DNA of 64,000 bases from an uncultured Clostridia bacterium. Lineage in GTDB: Bacteria > Bacillota > Clostridia > Christensenellales > Borkfalkiaceae. The notes under the pieces were generated by a model. That model had not been told where the DNA came from. It did no database searches and saw nothing but the letters and a program-made list of their open reading frames with translations. The stretch is taken from contig CANRHB010000002.1 of the NCBI GenBank assembly GCA_947630325.1, forward strand, positions 81,002-145,001, in the 5' to 3' direction. Of this stretch, positions 1 to 8,567 are shown one piece after another. Every line of letters begins with the position of its first letter. Positions within the stretch are counted from its first letter, which is position 1. Both the position numbers and the translations under genes were made by a program.

Positions 1-3000
1 AGATCGGAAATGTGCACTTGCGTGAGTTTGTGGCATAGAGAGAATGCTTTGCTCCCGATCGAGGTCACCCCGCTTCCAATCGTAACCGAAGTCAAACCAC
101 AACCCGAGAACGCACTCTCTCCGATCGTAGTCACGCTGTCGGGAATTACGATTTCTGTTAGTTGAACACAATCGCAAAACAATTTAACGGGAATGATTCC
201 GACATGTTTGCCAAAAGCTACCTGTTTTATATTGTTACAGAGAACGAATGTCCGAGAAGCATGATAAGTCGGGTCAATTTCGGCTGTGCAATTTATCGCA
301 TTCCAAACAACTGTTTCAAGTCTGTTACAGGAGTAAAACGCATCATATCCAATCGAGGTCACGCCTTCTCCGATAGTAACCGAAGTCAACCCGCTACAGT
401 GGGCGAACGCATGATTTCCGATTTCGGTTACGTTGTCGGGAATAGTAACCGAAGTCAACCCGCTACACCCTACGAACGCATTTACGGGTATAATTTTAAC
501 ATTTTGTCCGAAGGTCACTGTTTTTAAGTTCCCGCATCCATCAAAGACATAATTACCATTATTAAATTCAGGCTTTTCTCCGGCCTTAATGCAGTTTTCC
601 GCATTCCAAAAAACTGTTTCAAGATTGTAACAACGCTGGAACGCATAATCTCCAATCTCAGTCACGCCGCTCCCGATCGTGACCGAAATCAAACCGTTAC
701 AAGTACGGAACGCATAACCTCCGATCTCAGTCACACTATCGGGAATATCGATCGACGTCAATCCGCTGCTGTCAAATGCCGACGCTCCGATTGAGGTCAC
801 ACTGTTAGGAATATTGATCGAGGTCAACCCACTACAATACGAGAAGGCTCCCTCGCCGATCGAAGTTACACTGTCGGGAATGATAACAGATGTCAACTCA
901 TCGCACCATGCGAAAACATCCTTTCCGATCGAAGTCACACCGCTTCCGATGATGACCGAGGTCAAACCACTATTGTAAAATGCATCCTCTCCGATCGAGG
1001 TCACACTATTTGGAATGGAAACCGAGGTCAACCCATTGCACCATGCGAAAGTATTCTTGCCAATCGTAGTCACACTGTTTGGAATATCGATTGAGGTCAA
1101 ACCACTACTGCAAAATGCATTATCTCCGATCGAAATAATATTATTAGGAATAACTGCTTCCGTTAAACCGTTGCATCCGTAAAGCAAATTGGTGGGAATA
1201 ATTTTAACATGTGTTCCGAATGTCACCTTCTTTAAGTTTGGACAATATTCAAAAACATAGCAATAAGGAGCAAATTCATCCTTCGGCCCTGTCTTTGTAC
1301 AATTCTCTGCATCCCAAAAAACGCTTTCAAGTCCCTCGCAACTTGAGAATGCCCCACGTATCGAAATCAAACCTTTCCCGATAATGACCGAGCTCAGTTT
1401 GGTGCAATCATGAAACGCATCATCACCTATAGATTCTACACTGTCGGGAATTTTCAATTCTCCCGTCAGCATTGAACAATAGTTGAATGCTCCCTCCCCA
1501 ATCGAGGTCACGCCACTTCCAATGATAACAGATGTCATGTTATCACAATGGCAAAATGCTTCATCTCCGATCGAAATCACACTGTTGGGAATTTTCATTT
1601 CTCCTGTCAACCCGCTACAACCCCAAAAAGCTCTTGTCCCGATCTTAGTCACGCTATTTGGAATAGTGATTTCTGCTAATCCAATGCAATAATTGAATGC
1701 ATTATCCCCAAACTCAGTCAAGCTGTTTGGCATAATGATTGCAGTCAATTCGGTGCGATTTTCAAACGCTCCCTCGCCGATTAAAGTTACTCTGTGTCCC
1801 GCATATGTGTCGGGAATTTCAAGTTCTGTGTGCTTGCAAGAAGAAAGTAGCCCTACGACCGAGTACTCCGTGTCGGAAATTTCCTTGAACCTGAAATGCG
1901 TTGCGGGAAGAGTGGTATCTTCGAGTTCGTCTACCGCAAAGTTATCGTTGCGGGCAAAATCTTTGCCACATCTCGAACAGTGATAATACTCCATGGCGCC
2001 GTTTTCTTCACAGGTCGCTTCTTTCCCCTCATGTTTTTGCAAAGAGTGCCCCGTTGCCGCCAATACCGTGTTTTCGAGCGGGTTTTTGGAGAAGTTGTCG
2101 TTCTCGGCAAAATTTTGGTTGCACTTCGAGCAATGATAATATTCCATATTGCCAACCGTTGTGCATGTCGGCTCCGTTTTATCTACCTTTTGAAGTACAT
2201 GCCCGACCGCGGCGATCGTTAAATCACCAGCCTCTTCGGTTCCGTCTTGGTCGAGATAATTTTTATTACAACTGTTGCAGTGCCAATAGGCTTGTTTGCC
2301 CTCGGCGGTGCAAGTTGCGTTTTGTTGCTTGTGCTCCGTCATATTGTGGCTGAGTTTGGGAATGATTAAACCACCAGCCTCTTCGGTTCCGTTTTGGTCG
2401 AGATAATTTTTATTACAACCGTCGCAATGCCAATAGGCCTTTTTGCCCTCAGAGGTGCAGGTCGCGTCCTGTTGCTCGAATTTCGTCATAGAATGGACAT
2501 GCTCATCCGAGCCGCCATCTTGACCGGAGCCGCCTTCGGAACCGCCGCCCTCTTGGCCGCCCTGTTCGGAACCGCCTTCGCCGCCGCCTTGTTCGCCACC
2601 TTGGCCGCCTTCGGAACCGCCTTGACCGCCCTGTTCGCCACCTTGGCCGCCTTGACCGGAGCCGCCTTCGGAACCACCGCCCTCTTGACCGCCTCCTTCT
2701 TGGCCGCCACCTTGACTGCCTTGACCGCCTTGCTCGGAACCACCTTGACCGCCCTCTTGGCCGCCTTGATCGCCTTGTTCGGAACCGCCTTGGCCGCCTT
2801 GTCCACCTTGACCGCCTTCTTGGCCACCACCTTGGCCGCCTTGCTCGGAACCACCTTGGCCGCCGCCTTGTTCACCCTCGCCGGGATCGCCTTCATCGGG
2901 CTTCTGTTCTCCCTCGTCGGGTTTCTCGTCGTCCGGCGTTTGCGTGCCGCCGCCTTGTTCCCCTTCGTTATCATCGTCCCCGCTCGGGTCCACGACGGGC

Positions 3001-3110
3001 GGGTTCTTGCCCGTTTCATCGGGCTTGTTGTCTTTGCACCCCGCAAGGCCGAATACCATGCAAACTGCCGTCAAAACCGCCAAAAGTATGATCAAAAATT
3101 TACGCTTCAT
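1..3110 (-). CDS. BspA-like leucine-rich-repeat lipoprotein, partial (C-terminus beyond left edge)
   Basis: The frame opens at an ATG at 3110 and stays open to base 1, so at least 1,036 residues are present and the C-terminus is missing. It begins with a lipoprotein signal peptide ending in a LAGC lipobox, so the product should be anchored on the outer face of the membrane. A Gly/Gln/Glu-rich spacer (coded at about 2510-2960) follows. Next come four modules with a CxxC pair (HCDGCNKNY, HCNSCNKNY, HCSKCNQNF, HCSRCGKDF; coded at about 1890-2500), then a long run of LRR_5 units of the LTSVTIPxSVTSIGxxAFxxC type (about 20-23 residues each). Families of this type serve as adhesins or surface binding proteins, but the ligand here is unknown. 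A weak ribosome site (AAAGGGCGG) precedes the start. Confidence 0.9.
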   Translation of the reverse strand, partial: MKRKFLIILLAVLTAVCMVFGLAGCKDNKPDETGKNPPVVDPSGDDDNEGEQGGGTQTPDDEKPDEGEQKPDEGDPGEGEQGGGQGGSEQGGQGGGQEGGQGGQGGQGGSEQGDQGGQEGGQGGSEQGGQGSQGGGQEGGGQEGGGSEGGSGQGGQGGEQGGQGGSEGGQGGEQGGGEGGSEQGGQEGGGSEGGSGQDGGSDEHVHSMTKFEQQDATCTSEGKKAYWHCDGCNKNYLDQNGTEEAGGLIIPKLSHNMTEHKQQNATCTAEGKQAYWHCNSCNKNYLDQDGTEEAGDLTIAAVGHVLQKVDKTEPTCTTVGNMEYYHCSKCNQNFAENDNFSKNPLENTVLAATGHSLQKHEGKEATCEENGAMEYYHCSRCGKDFARNDNFAVDELEDTTLPATHFRFKEISDTEYSVVGLLSSCKHTELEIPDTYAGHRVTLIGEGAFENRTELTAIIMPNSLTEFGDNAFNYCIGLAEITIPNSVTKIGTRAFWGCSGLTGEMKIPNSVISIGDEAFCHCDNMTSVIIGSGVTSIGEGAFNYCSMLTGELKIPDSVESIGDDAFHDCTKLSSVIIGKGLISIRGAFSSCEGLESVFWDAENCTKTGPKDEFAPYCYVFEYCPNLKKVTFGTHVKIIPTNLLYGCNGLTEAVIPNNIISIGDNAFCSSGLTSIDIPNSVTTIGKNTFAWCNGLTSVSIPNSVTSIGEDAFYNSGLTSVIIGSGVTSIGKDVFAWCDELTSVIIPDSVTSIGEGAFSYCSGLTSINIPNSVTSIGASAFDSSGLTSIDIPDSVTEIGGYAFRTCNGLISVTIGSGVTEIGDYAFQRCYNLETVFWNAENCIKAGEKPEFNNGNYVFDGCGNLKTVTFGQNVKIIPVNAFVGCSGLTSVTIPDNVTEIGNHAFAHCSGLTSVTIGEGVTSIGYDAFYSCNRLETVVWNAINCTAEIDPTYHASRTFVLCNNIKQVAFGKHVGIIPVKLFCDCVQLTEIVIPDSVTTIGESAFSGCGLTSVTIGSGVTSIGSKAFSLCHKLTQVHISD

Positions 3111-3384
3111 AAGTTTCCGCCCTTTTTATTGTTTGTATTGCCTTGTTTTGATTGCCCACCCCCTTAATCCCCCTCCAGTGGAGGGGGTTCCGTTGGCGTG
3201 GAGCCGCTTGCCCCTTCGATGGAGTTCCGTTGGGCTTTCGAAACGTGGCATAGAATAATGCAATTTTATTTTATCACAGTTATGGGAAATTTGCAATCGC
3301 TTGCCGAAAATTTCCTTTCGACCGCTTGATAAAACCATTCGATTGGTGTATAATAGCATGGAACAAAAAGGAGAAAACCGTATT
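3111..3384. repeat. Intergenic gap with one dispersed repeat and the gpmI promoter
   Basis: Between the divergent LRR lipoprotein and gpmI lies one copy of the C/G-rich dispersed repeat at about 3154-3240 (CCCACCCCCTTAATCC, then CCTCCAGTGGAGG). The same block recurs near 5367, 28765, 35410 and 53505. No further gene is seen. Confidence 0.6.
3326..3354 (+). promoter_or_regulatory. gpmI promoter
   Basis: TTGATA at 3326-3331 and TATAAT at 3349-3354, with a 17-nt spacer. Predicted transcription start is about 3361, giving a leader of about 25 nt that contains AAGGAG. Confidence 0.85.
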
Positions 3385-4941
3385 ATGAAGAAAATTCCTT
3401 ATGCACTCATCATTATGGACGGCTATGGGCTCAACCCCGAGCACGAAGGCAACGCCATCTTTATGGACGGCAGTAAAAACGTGAACCGCCTCCGCAAAGA
3501 GTACCCCTCCTCCACCTTGGGAGCGAGCGGGCTCTCCGTGGGCCTCCCCGATGGGCAGATGGGCAACTCCGAAGTGGGGCACCTCAACATCGGCGCGGGG
3601 CGCATCGTCTATCAGGACCTCACCAAGATCACAAAGGCCATTGAGGACGGCGACTTTTTCGAAAACCCCGCCCTCATCAAGGCGATGGACAGCGCGAAAA
3701 TCAGCGGCAAACAGCTTCACCTTTGGGGGCTCCTTTCGGACGGCGGCGTGCATTCCCACATCACCCACCTCTTCGCCCTTCTCAAAATGGCCAAAGAGCG
3801 CGGCGTGCCCCACACCTTTGTCCATGGCTTTATGGACGGCAGAGACGTCTCCCCCACCTCGGGCGTGGAATATGTGAAGGAACTCCTCGCCTATATGAAG
3901 GAACTCGGCTATGGGAAACTTGCCTCCCTCTCTGGCAGATACTACTCCATGGACCGCGACAACAACTGGGACCGCGAGGAAAAGAGCTATGATATGCTCA
4001 CCCTCGGCACGGGAATTCATGCGGACGACCCCGTGAAGGCGCTCGAGGAGTCCTATGCTGGCGGCGTGACCGACGAATTTGTGCTCCCCACCAACATCTG
4101 CGAGAACGGCAAACCCGTTGCGCTCGTGCAAGAGGGCGACAGCATCATCTTCTTCAACTTCCGTCCCGACCGCGCAAGGCAGATCACGCGGGCGTTCACG
4201 CAGGACCCGTTCGTCGTTCCCAAGGGCACGGCGTTTGAGAGAAAGACGGGCTTTTTGCACCCCGTTTACGTCTGCTTTACGGTGTATGACGCGGCGTTTG
4301 AGGGGGTGGAAGTCGCCTTCCCCAAGCAGAGCCTCGACAACACCCTCGGCGAATATCTCGCAAAGATGGGCAAGAAACAACTTCGCATTGCGGAGACCGA
4401 AAAATACGCGCACGTTACCTTCTTTTTCAACGGCGGCGTGGAAAAGCCCAACGAGAACGAGGTGCGGGTGCTAATCAACTCGCCCAAGGTGGCGACTTAC
4501 GATTTGCAACCCGAGATGTCCGCGCCCGAAGTCACCGAGCGGGTACTCAAAGAACTTGACACGGGCGAGTACGACGTGATGATCTTGAACTTTGCCAACT
4601 GCGACATGGTGGGTCACACGGGCGTCATTCCCGCCGCAATAAAGGCGGTGCACACGGTGGACGGATGCGTACAGCAGGTGGTGGATAAAATTCTTTCGAT
4701 GGGCGGCTCGGCGCTACTCACCGCCGACCACGGCAATGCGGACAGAATGCTCGACACGGACGGTTCCCCCTTCACGGCGCACACCACCAATCCGGTGCCC
4801 GTTGTGCTGATTTCGGAGAAATTAAAGAGCGTAAAACTGAGAACAGGCGGCATTTTGGCGGACCTCGCGCCCACCCTGCTCGAGATGATGGGGCTCCCCA
4901 TTCCTCCCGAAATGACAGGCAAGAGTTTGATCGAGAAGTAA
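3385..4941 (+). CDS. gpmI: 2,3-bisphosphoglycerate-independent phosphoglycerate mutase
   Basis: Interconverts 3-phosphoglycerate and 2-phosphoglycerate in cytoplasmic glycolysis/gluconeogenesis, using two Mn ions and a phosphoserine. The 518-residue length is normal for the family. Visible landmarks are MDGYGLN near the N-terminus, the active-site serine region MGNSEVGHLNIGAGR, FMDGRDVSP, GRYYSMDRDNNWDR, NFRPDRARQ, NFANCDMVGHTG and the C-terminal metal motif TADHGNADRM. The start at 3385 is chosen because AAGGAG lies 10 nt upstream and because an alternative start 28 codons earlier lies upstream of the promoter. It is a single-gene unit between its own promoter and a terminator. Confidence 0.98.
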   Translation: MKKIPYALIIMDGYGLNPEHEGNAIFMDGSKNVNRLRKEYPSSTLGASGLSVGLPDGQMGNSEVGHLNIGAGRIVYQDLTKITKAIEDGDFFENPALIKAMDSAKISGKQLHLWGLLSDGGVHSHITHLFALLKMAKERGVPHTFVHGFMDGRDVSPTSGVEYVKELLAYMKELGYGKLASLSGRYYSMDRDNNWDREEKSYDMLTLGTGIHADDPVKALEESYAGGVTDEFVLPTNICENGKPVALVQEGDSIIFFNFRPDRARQITRAFTQDPFVVPKGTAFERKTGFLHPVYVCFTVYDAAFEGVEVAFPKQSLDNTLGEYLAKMGKKQLRIAETEKYAHVTFFFNGGVEKPNENEVRVLINSPKVATYDLQPEMSAPEVTERVLKELDTGEYDVMILNFANCDMVGHTGVIPAAIKAVHTVDGCVQQVVDKILSMGGSALLTADHGNADRMLDTDGSPFTAHTTNPVPVVLISEKLKSVKLRTGGILADLAPTLLEMMGLPIPPEMTGKSLIEK

Positions 4942-4960
4942 AACGGTATAGAAAATATTT

Positions 4961-5000
4961 AGCCGCCCGCGGCGCAGATTTTTGCGCCGCGGGCGGCTTT
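4961..5000 (+). terminator. gpmI terminator
   Basis: Perfect 16-bp inverted repeat (4961-4976 with 4983-4998) starting 20 bp after the gpmI stop. Only a short T run follows. Confidence 0.8.
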
Positions 5001-5460
5001 GTGCGTTGTCTCCTGCGCCATACCCATTTGCCATTTCTCCCTGCGCGCAAGCGCGTCATTCCGCCCCGCCCGCACGTTCTATGTTGTCGAAGGGCGGCAC
5101 GAGGAGCCTGCGACGAAGTACCAAGCCGCTTTGCGGTGCGTGAAGAAATCTCGCCTTATTATAATGCTGTAGAGATGTCTCCACTTCGGTCGGCATGACA
5201 TTTGAAAATGGCTCTCGCGCTATTCTCATTACGTCACCCTGAGCGAAGTCGAAGGGTGTCCATATTATGAGGACATGTTAACTTCGCTTCGCTCGTGCCG
5301 CGCTTAGAGAATCAAAACTGCGCGCGGGGCGACCTCGCTCAACATGACGTGATTTTGGAATGTTTGCCCACCCCCTTGATCCCCCTCCGATGGATGGGGT
5401 TCCCCTTGCCCCCTCCGTGGGAGGCGAGTATTTCGTCAAGATAAACTGCTCTTTATTACG
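5001..5460. repeat. Intergenic cluster of dispersed repeats
   Basis: No gene is seen. The stretch is a mosaic: a block containing ACGTTCTATGTTGTC and GCGGCACGAGGAGCC (about 5060-5120), a half copy of the palindromic ATTTCGA-type element (about 5120-5205), the GTCACCCTGAGCGAAGTCG variant ending in CTCAACATGACG (about 5232-5350), and the C-rich CCCACCCCCTTGATCC block (about 5367-5430). Parts can be translated in the minus direction, but the frames carry no protein signature. Confidence 0.7.
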
Positions 5461-5494
5461 ATAACGCCGCCGCGCGAAAGCGCGGCGGCGTTGT
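5461..5494 (-). terminator. rnpB terminator hairpin
   Basis: Strong GC-rich hairpin (AACGCCGCCGCGC paired with GCGCGGCGGCGTT, AAA loop in the plus-strand reading) directly after the 3' end of the RNase P RNA. The T tract is poor. Confidence 0.7.
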
Positions 5495-5497
5495 AAT

Positions 5498-5884
5498 ACG
5501 AGCGGGCCTGTAAGCCGGGTTCTGTCGAGCGCGGTCATTTATCTACGCCTACCGTCGCCGATAGGCTCAAGCGTTATTCACGGCACTCCCTCGGGCGGGC
5601 AACCCACATGAGAGAGGCCCAAACTTGCATCGGACGGGGTTTACATGGCACGGGGCGTTACCGTCCCGTCGGTGAGCTCTTACCTCGCCTTTCCATCCTT
5701 GCTCGCCGCCGCGGGTGTTTCCCGTGGGCGCCCTCTATAAAGAGGGACTCGGCGGGCGGTCTATTTCTGTTGCACTTTCCTTGAAGTCGCCTTCACCTGA
5801 CGTTATCAGGCGTCCTGCCCTGCGATGCCCGGACTTTCCTCACCGCAATTTCTTGCGCCGCGACCGCGTAGTCCGCTCGTATCG
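5498..5884 (-). ncRNA. rnpB: RNase P RNA, bacterial class
   Basis: Catalytic RNA that trims the 5' leader from pre-tRNAs together with the RnpA protein. Read on the minus strand it has the family hallmarks: GAGGAAAGTCCGGGC near the 5' end, a GGATGGAAAGGCGAGGTAAG stretch, AAGAGCTCACCG, a conserved GACAGAACCCGGCTTA near the 3' end, and terminal sequences that pair as P1 (ACGAGCGG with CCGCTCGT). The length of about 385 nt suits a type A RNA; type A rather than B is judged from overall layout only. An extended -10 (TGCTATAAT) lies just upstream and a hairpin just downstream. Ends are approximate to a few bases. Confidence 0.96.
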
Positions 5885-5889
5885 TGGAT

Positions 5890-5895
5890 ATTATA
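5890..5895 (-). promoter_or_regulatory. rnpB extended -10 promoter
   Basis: TGC followed by TATAAT on the minus strand, 6-7 nt before the RNA 5' end. No consensus -35 is seen at 17 nt (GTGTCT), so the TG extension probably compensates. Confidence 0.7.
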
Positions 5896-6426
5896 GCACA
5901 TTTTTGGGGAAAAGACACCCTTTTTTATTGCCGTTTACGAAAAAACTTTGTATGCGGGGCGGAATGAGGTGTTTGAGAAAATGCAGTAGAGATGTCTCCA
6001 CTTCGGTACTTCGTCGCAGGCTCCTCGTGCCGCCCTTCGACAACATAGAACGTGCGGGCGGGGCGACATGACAATTAAGAATGGTGTTACGCATACCCCT
6101 ACTTGCTGTCCCATTTAGGGAAAGTACCCGAGCGGGGCGCGAGGGGGAAAGGGTTTTAACCCCTCAGTCGCGCAAGCGCGACAGCTCCCCTACAAGGGGC
6201 GCCGAGAGTGACCTCCACCTGTCGCCCACCCCCGCTACTATTCTAAATCACGTCACCCTGAGCGAAGTCGAAGGGTGTCCGCAGTATAATAAGGACATGT
6301 TTCGACTCCGCTTCGCTCCGCTCAACATGACGTAATTGGGAATGGCGTTCTGTTTTCTCTTCTCTTCCATGCGTCTGCACGCTCTATGACGCAAAACAAT
6401 TTATTCGAAAAATTTCAAAAAACCCC
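5896..6426. repeat. Intergenic cluster of dispersed repeats
   Basis: No gene is seen. It holds an ATTTCGA/CTATGTTGTC-family block at about 5985-6075, a long element of the CAGTCGCGCAAGCGCGACAG/AAGGGGCGCC family with its companion GGGAAAGTACCCGAGC (about 6106-6215), and a GTCACCCTGAGCGAAGTCG element ending in CTCAACATGACGT (about 6243-6335). Confidence 0.7.
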
Positions 6427-6454
6427 TTGATTTTTGTGTTGATTATGATAAAAT
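6427..6454 (+). promoter_or_regulatory. pyk promoter
   Basis: TTGATT at 6427-6432 and an extended -10 TGATAAAAT (TAAAAT at 6449-6454), with a 16-nt spacer. Confidence 0.7.
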
Positions 6455-6487
6455 AATTCCGAAGTAATCTCGAGGGGGATATTGAGA

Positions 6488-7900
6488 ATGAAAAAAACCA
6501 AGATCGTCTGCACGCTGGGACCCGCTTCCGAAACCGAGGAGATCATCTCCGCCATGGCGGACGCGGGCATGAATGTGGCGCGCATCAACTTTTCGCACGG
6601 CACCCATGAAGATCACGCCAAAAAGATTGCGATCATCAAAAAAGTGCGCGAAACAAAGCATATTCCTTTGCCCATTCTGCTCGACACGAAGGGCCCCGAG
6701 TTCCGCATTAAAACCTTTAAGGACGGGAAGATCTTCCTCAACGAGGGCGACACCTTCACCTTTACCTCCGACGAGATAGAGGGCGACGAGACCCGCGTCT
6801 CCGTCTCCTATAAAAACATCTGCTCCGACATGAAGCCCGGGGATAAAATTCTCCTCAACAACGGGCTCATGGTGTTTGAAGTCACCGAGGTGAAAAAGCC
6901 CAACGTGGTTTGCAAAGTGGTGATCGGCGGCGAACTTTCCAACCGCAAGAGCATGTTCTTCCCCGAAAAACAGCTCGACCTCATCTACCTCTCCGAACAG
7001 GACAAAGCCGACCTTCTCTTCGGCATTGAGCATGAAGTCGATTTTGTGGCATGTTCCTTTGTCTCCAAGGCGCAGGACATTCTCGACGTAAGAAACTTTT
7101 TGAAGGAGCACGGCAGTACCAACATCGACCTCATCGCAAAGATCGAGAACCGCGCTGGCGTGAACAACCTCGACGAAATTCTCAAAGTTTCGGACGGCAT
7201 CATGATCGGGCGCGGCGATATGGGCGTGGAGATCCCCTATGAGGAGCTCCCCGACATTCAAAAGACGATCATCACCGCCTGCCGTAAAGCGGGCAAACGG
7301 TGCATTACGGCGACCGAAATGCTCGAGAGCATGATCCACCAGCCCCGCCCCACCCGTGCCGAAATTTCCGACGTTGCAAACGCCGTGTACGACGGCTCCT
7401 CCGCCATTATGCTTTCGGGGGAGACGGCGGCGGGCGAATACCCCGTGCAGGCGGTTGCGGCGATGGCGCGCATCGCAGAGCAGGCGGAGAACAAGACGGA
7501 ATACATTCAATACGTTGAGGACAAAGATTATCTCATCCGCGGGCTTTCGGACGCGCTGTCCCACTCTGCGTGCCTGCTTGCCCACGACGTGCACGCAAAG
7601 GCGATCGTCGTCTGCACGAGAACGGGCGGCACGGCGAAGATGGTCTCCCGTTTCCGTCCCAACATCGACATCATCGGCATGACGACGGACGAGAAGAGTT
7701 ACAGAAAACTCGCCCTCTCGTGGGGGGTGTTGCCCGTTTTGAGCGAGGAATACTTCTCGGTGGACGTGCTGTTCCATTTTGCGAAGCGCGCGGCGGTAGA
7801 GAGCGGACTTGTAAAGCATGGCGACGTCATCGTCATCACGGGCGGCACGCCCAACGGCAAGAGCGGCAACTCCTCTCTCATCAATCTGGAAACGGTGTAA
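6488..7900 (+). CDS. pyk: Pyruvate kinase
   Basis: Converts phosphoenolpyruvate and ADP to pyruvate and ATP, the last step of glycolysis. Landmarks are KIVCTLGPAS at the N-terminus, NFSHGTHEDH, LDTKGPEFR, the K+/Mg site, the catalytic-loop stretch IAKIENRAGVNNLDEI, IMIGRGDMGVEIP and the signature MLESMIHQPRPTRAEISDVANAV. At 470 residues it has the core A, B and C domains and lacks the extra C-terminal PEP-utilizer-like domain of many Bacillales enzymes. The ATG at 6488 is preferred to a TTG two codons earlier because GAGGGGG (6472-6478) is 9 nt from the ATG but only 3 nt from the TTG. It has its own promoter and terminator. Confidence 0.98.
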   Translation: MKKTKIVCTLGPASETEEIISAMADAGMNVARINFSHGTHEDHAKKIAIIKKVRETKHIPLPILLDTKGPEFRIKTFKDGKIFLNEGDTFTFTSDEIEGDETRVSVSYKNICSDMKPGDKILLNNGLMVFEVTEVKKPNVVCKVVIGGELSNRKSMFFPEKQLDLIYLSEQDKADLLFGIEHEVDFVACSFVSKAQDILDVRNFLKEHGSTNIDLIAKIENRAGVNNLDEILKVSDGIMIGRGDMGVEIPYEELPDIQKTIITACRKAGKRCITATEMLESMIHQPRPTRAEISDVANAVYDGSSAIMLSGETAAGEYPVQAVAAMARIAEQAENKTEYIQYVEDKDYLIRGLSDALSHSACLLAHDVHAKAIVVCTRTGGTAKMVSRFRPNIDIIGMTTDEKSYRKLALSWGVLPVLSEEYFSVDVLFHFAKRAAVESGLVKHGDVIVITGGTPNGKSGNSSLINLETV

Positions 7901-7923
7901 ACGCAATACAGTAAAGAAATTTC

Positions 7924-7957
7924 AAGGCCCGATCGAACCGATCGGGCCTTATTTTGT
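7924..7957 (+). terminator. pyk terminator
   Basis: 12-bp stem AAGGCCCGATCG/CGATCGGGCCTT (7924-7935 with 7939-7950) followed by a T-rich ATTTTGTTTT tract. Confidence 0.92.
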
Positions 7958-8567
7958 TTTGATTTACAATGTTATAATGCGGTAGAAATTTCAACTTCGT
8001 CGCAGGCTCCTCGTGCCGCCCTTAGACAACATAGAACGTGCGGGCGAGGCGACAAGCTCGAAATGACATTTTGGAATGGTGTGTTCTAATCACGTCACCC
8101 TGCCCTTACCCGCTATTCTAAATACGTCACCCTGAGCGAAGTCGAAGGGTGTCCGCATTGGAATAAGGACATGTTAACTTCGCTTCGCTCGTGCCGCCCT
8201 TAGACAACATAGAACGTGCGGGCGAGGCGACAAGCTCGAAATGACATTTGGGAATTTTCTCGGCTGCCCCTTGAGGGGGAGCTGTTGAGGCATCAGCCGA
8301 GACTGAGGGGGTGTTTTGATTTATGACACCCCTTCCGTCGCCTGCGGCGACACCCACCCCCTCAAGGGGTGGGCAAACCCTTGCTGTCCCTTTTAGGGAA
8401 AGTACCCGAGCAACGCGAGGGGGAAAGGGTTTCTACAAGGCTTTCGGAGAACCCCCTCAGTCGCGCGGAGCGCGACAGCTCCCCTATGAGGGGCGCCGAG
8501 TGTTTACTCCCCCCAACTTGTTAGGGGAGGCGAGAAATGACGCAGGCCGCCCTACCGCATTGCAATA
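7958..8567. repeat. Intergenic cluster of dispersed repeats between pyk and the RpiR gene
   Basis: No gene is seen in about 600 bp. It contains two near-identical ACTTCG..GACAACATAGAACGTGCGGGCGAGGCGACAAG blocks (about 7990-8068 and 8175-8248), a GTCACCCTGAGCGAAGTCG element (about 8120-8165), and the large CAGTCGCGCGGAGCGCGACAG family block with its CCCTTTTAGGGAAAGTACC arm (about 8265-8510). Confidence 0.7.

Noticed and set aside
2394-3167. Long plus-strand frame rich in Ala/Leu/Thr opposite the LRR lipoprotein
   Set aside because: It is the antisense reading of the Gly/Gln spacer repeats; the minus-strand frame has a signal peptide, lipobox and LRR units.
3280-4413. 377-codon minus-strand frame over gpmI
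   Set aside because: Shadow of a GC-rich gene; gpmI motifs are on the plus strand and the frame has no ribosome site or family signature.
6443-7906. 487-codon minus-strand frame over pyk
   Set aside because: Antisense open frame caused by codon bias; pyruvate kinase is unambiguous on the plus strand.
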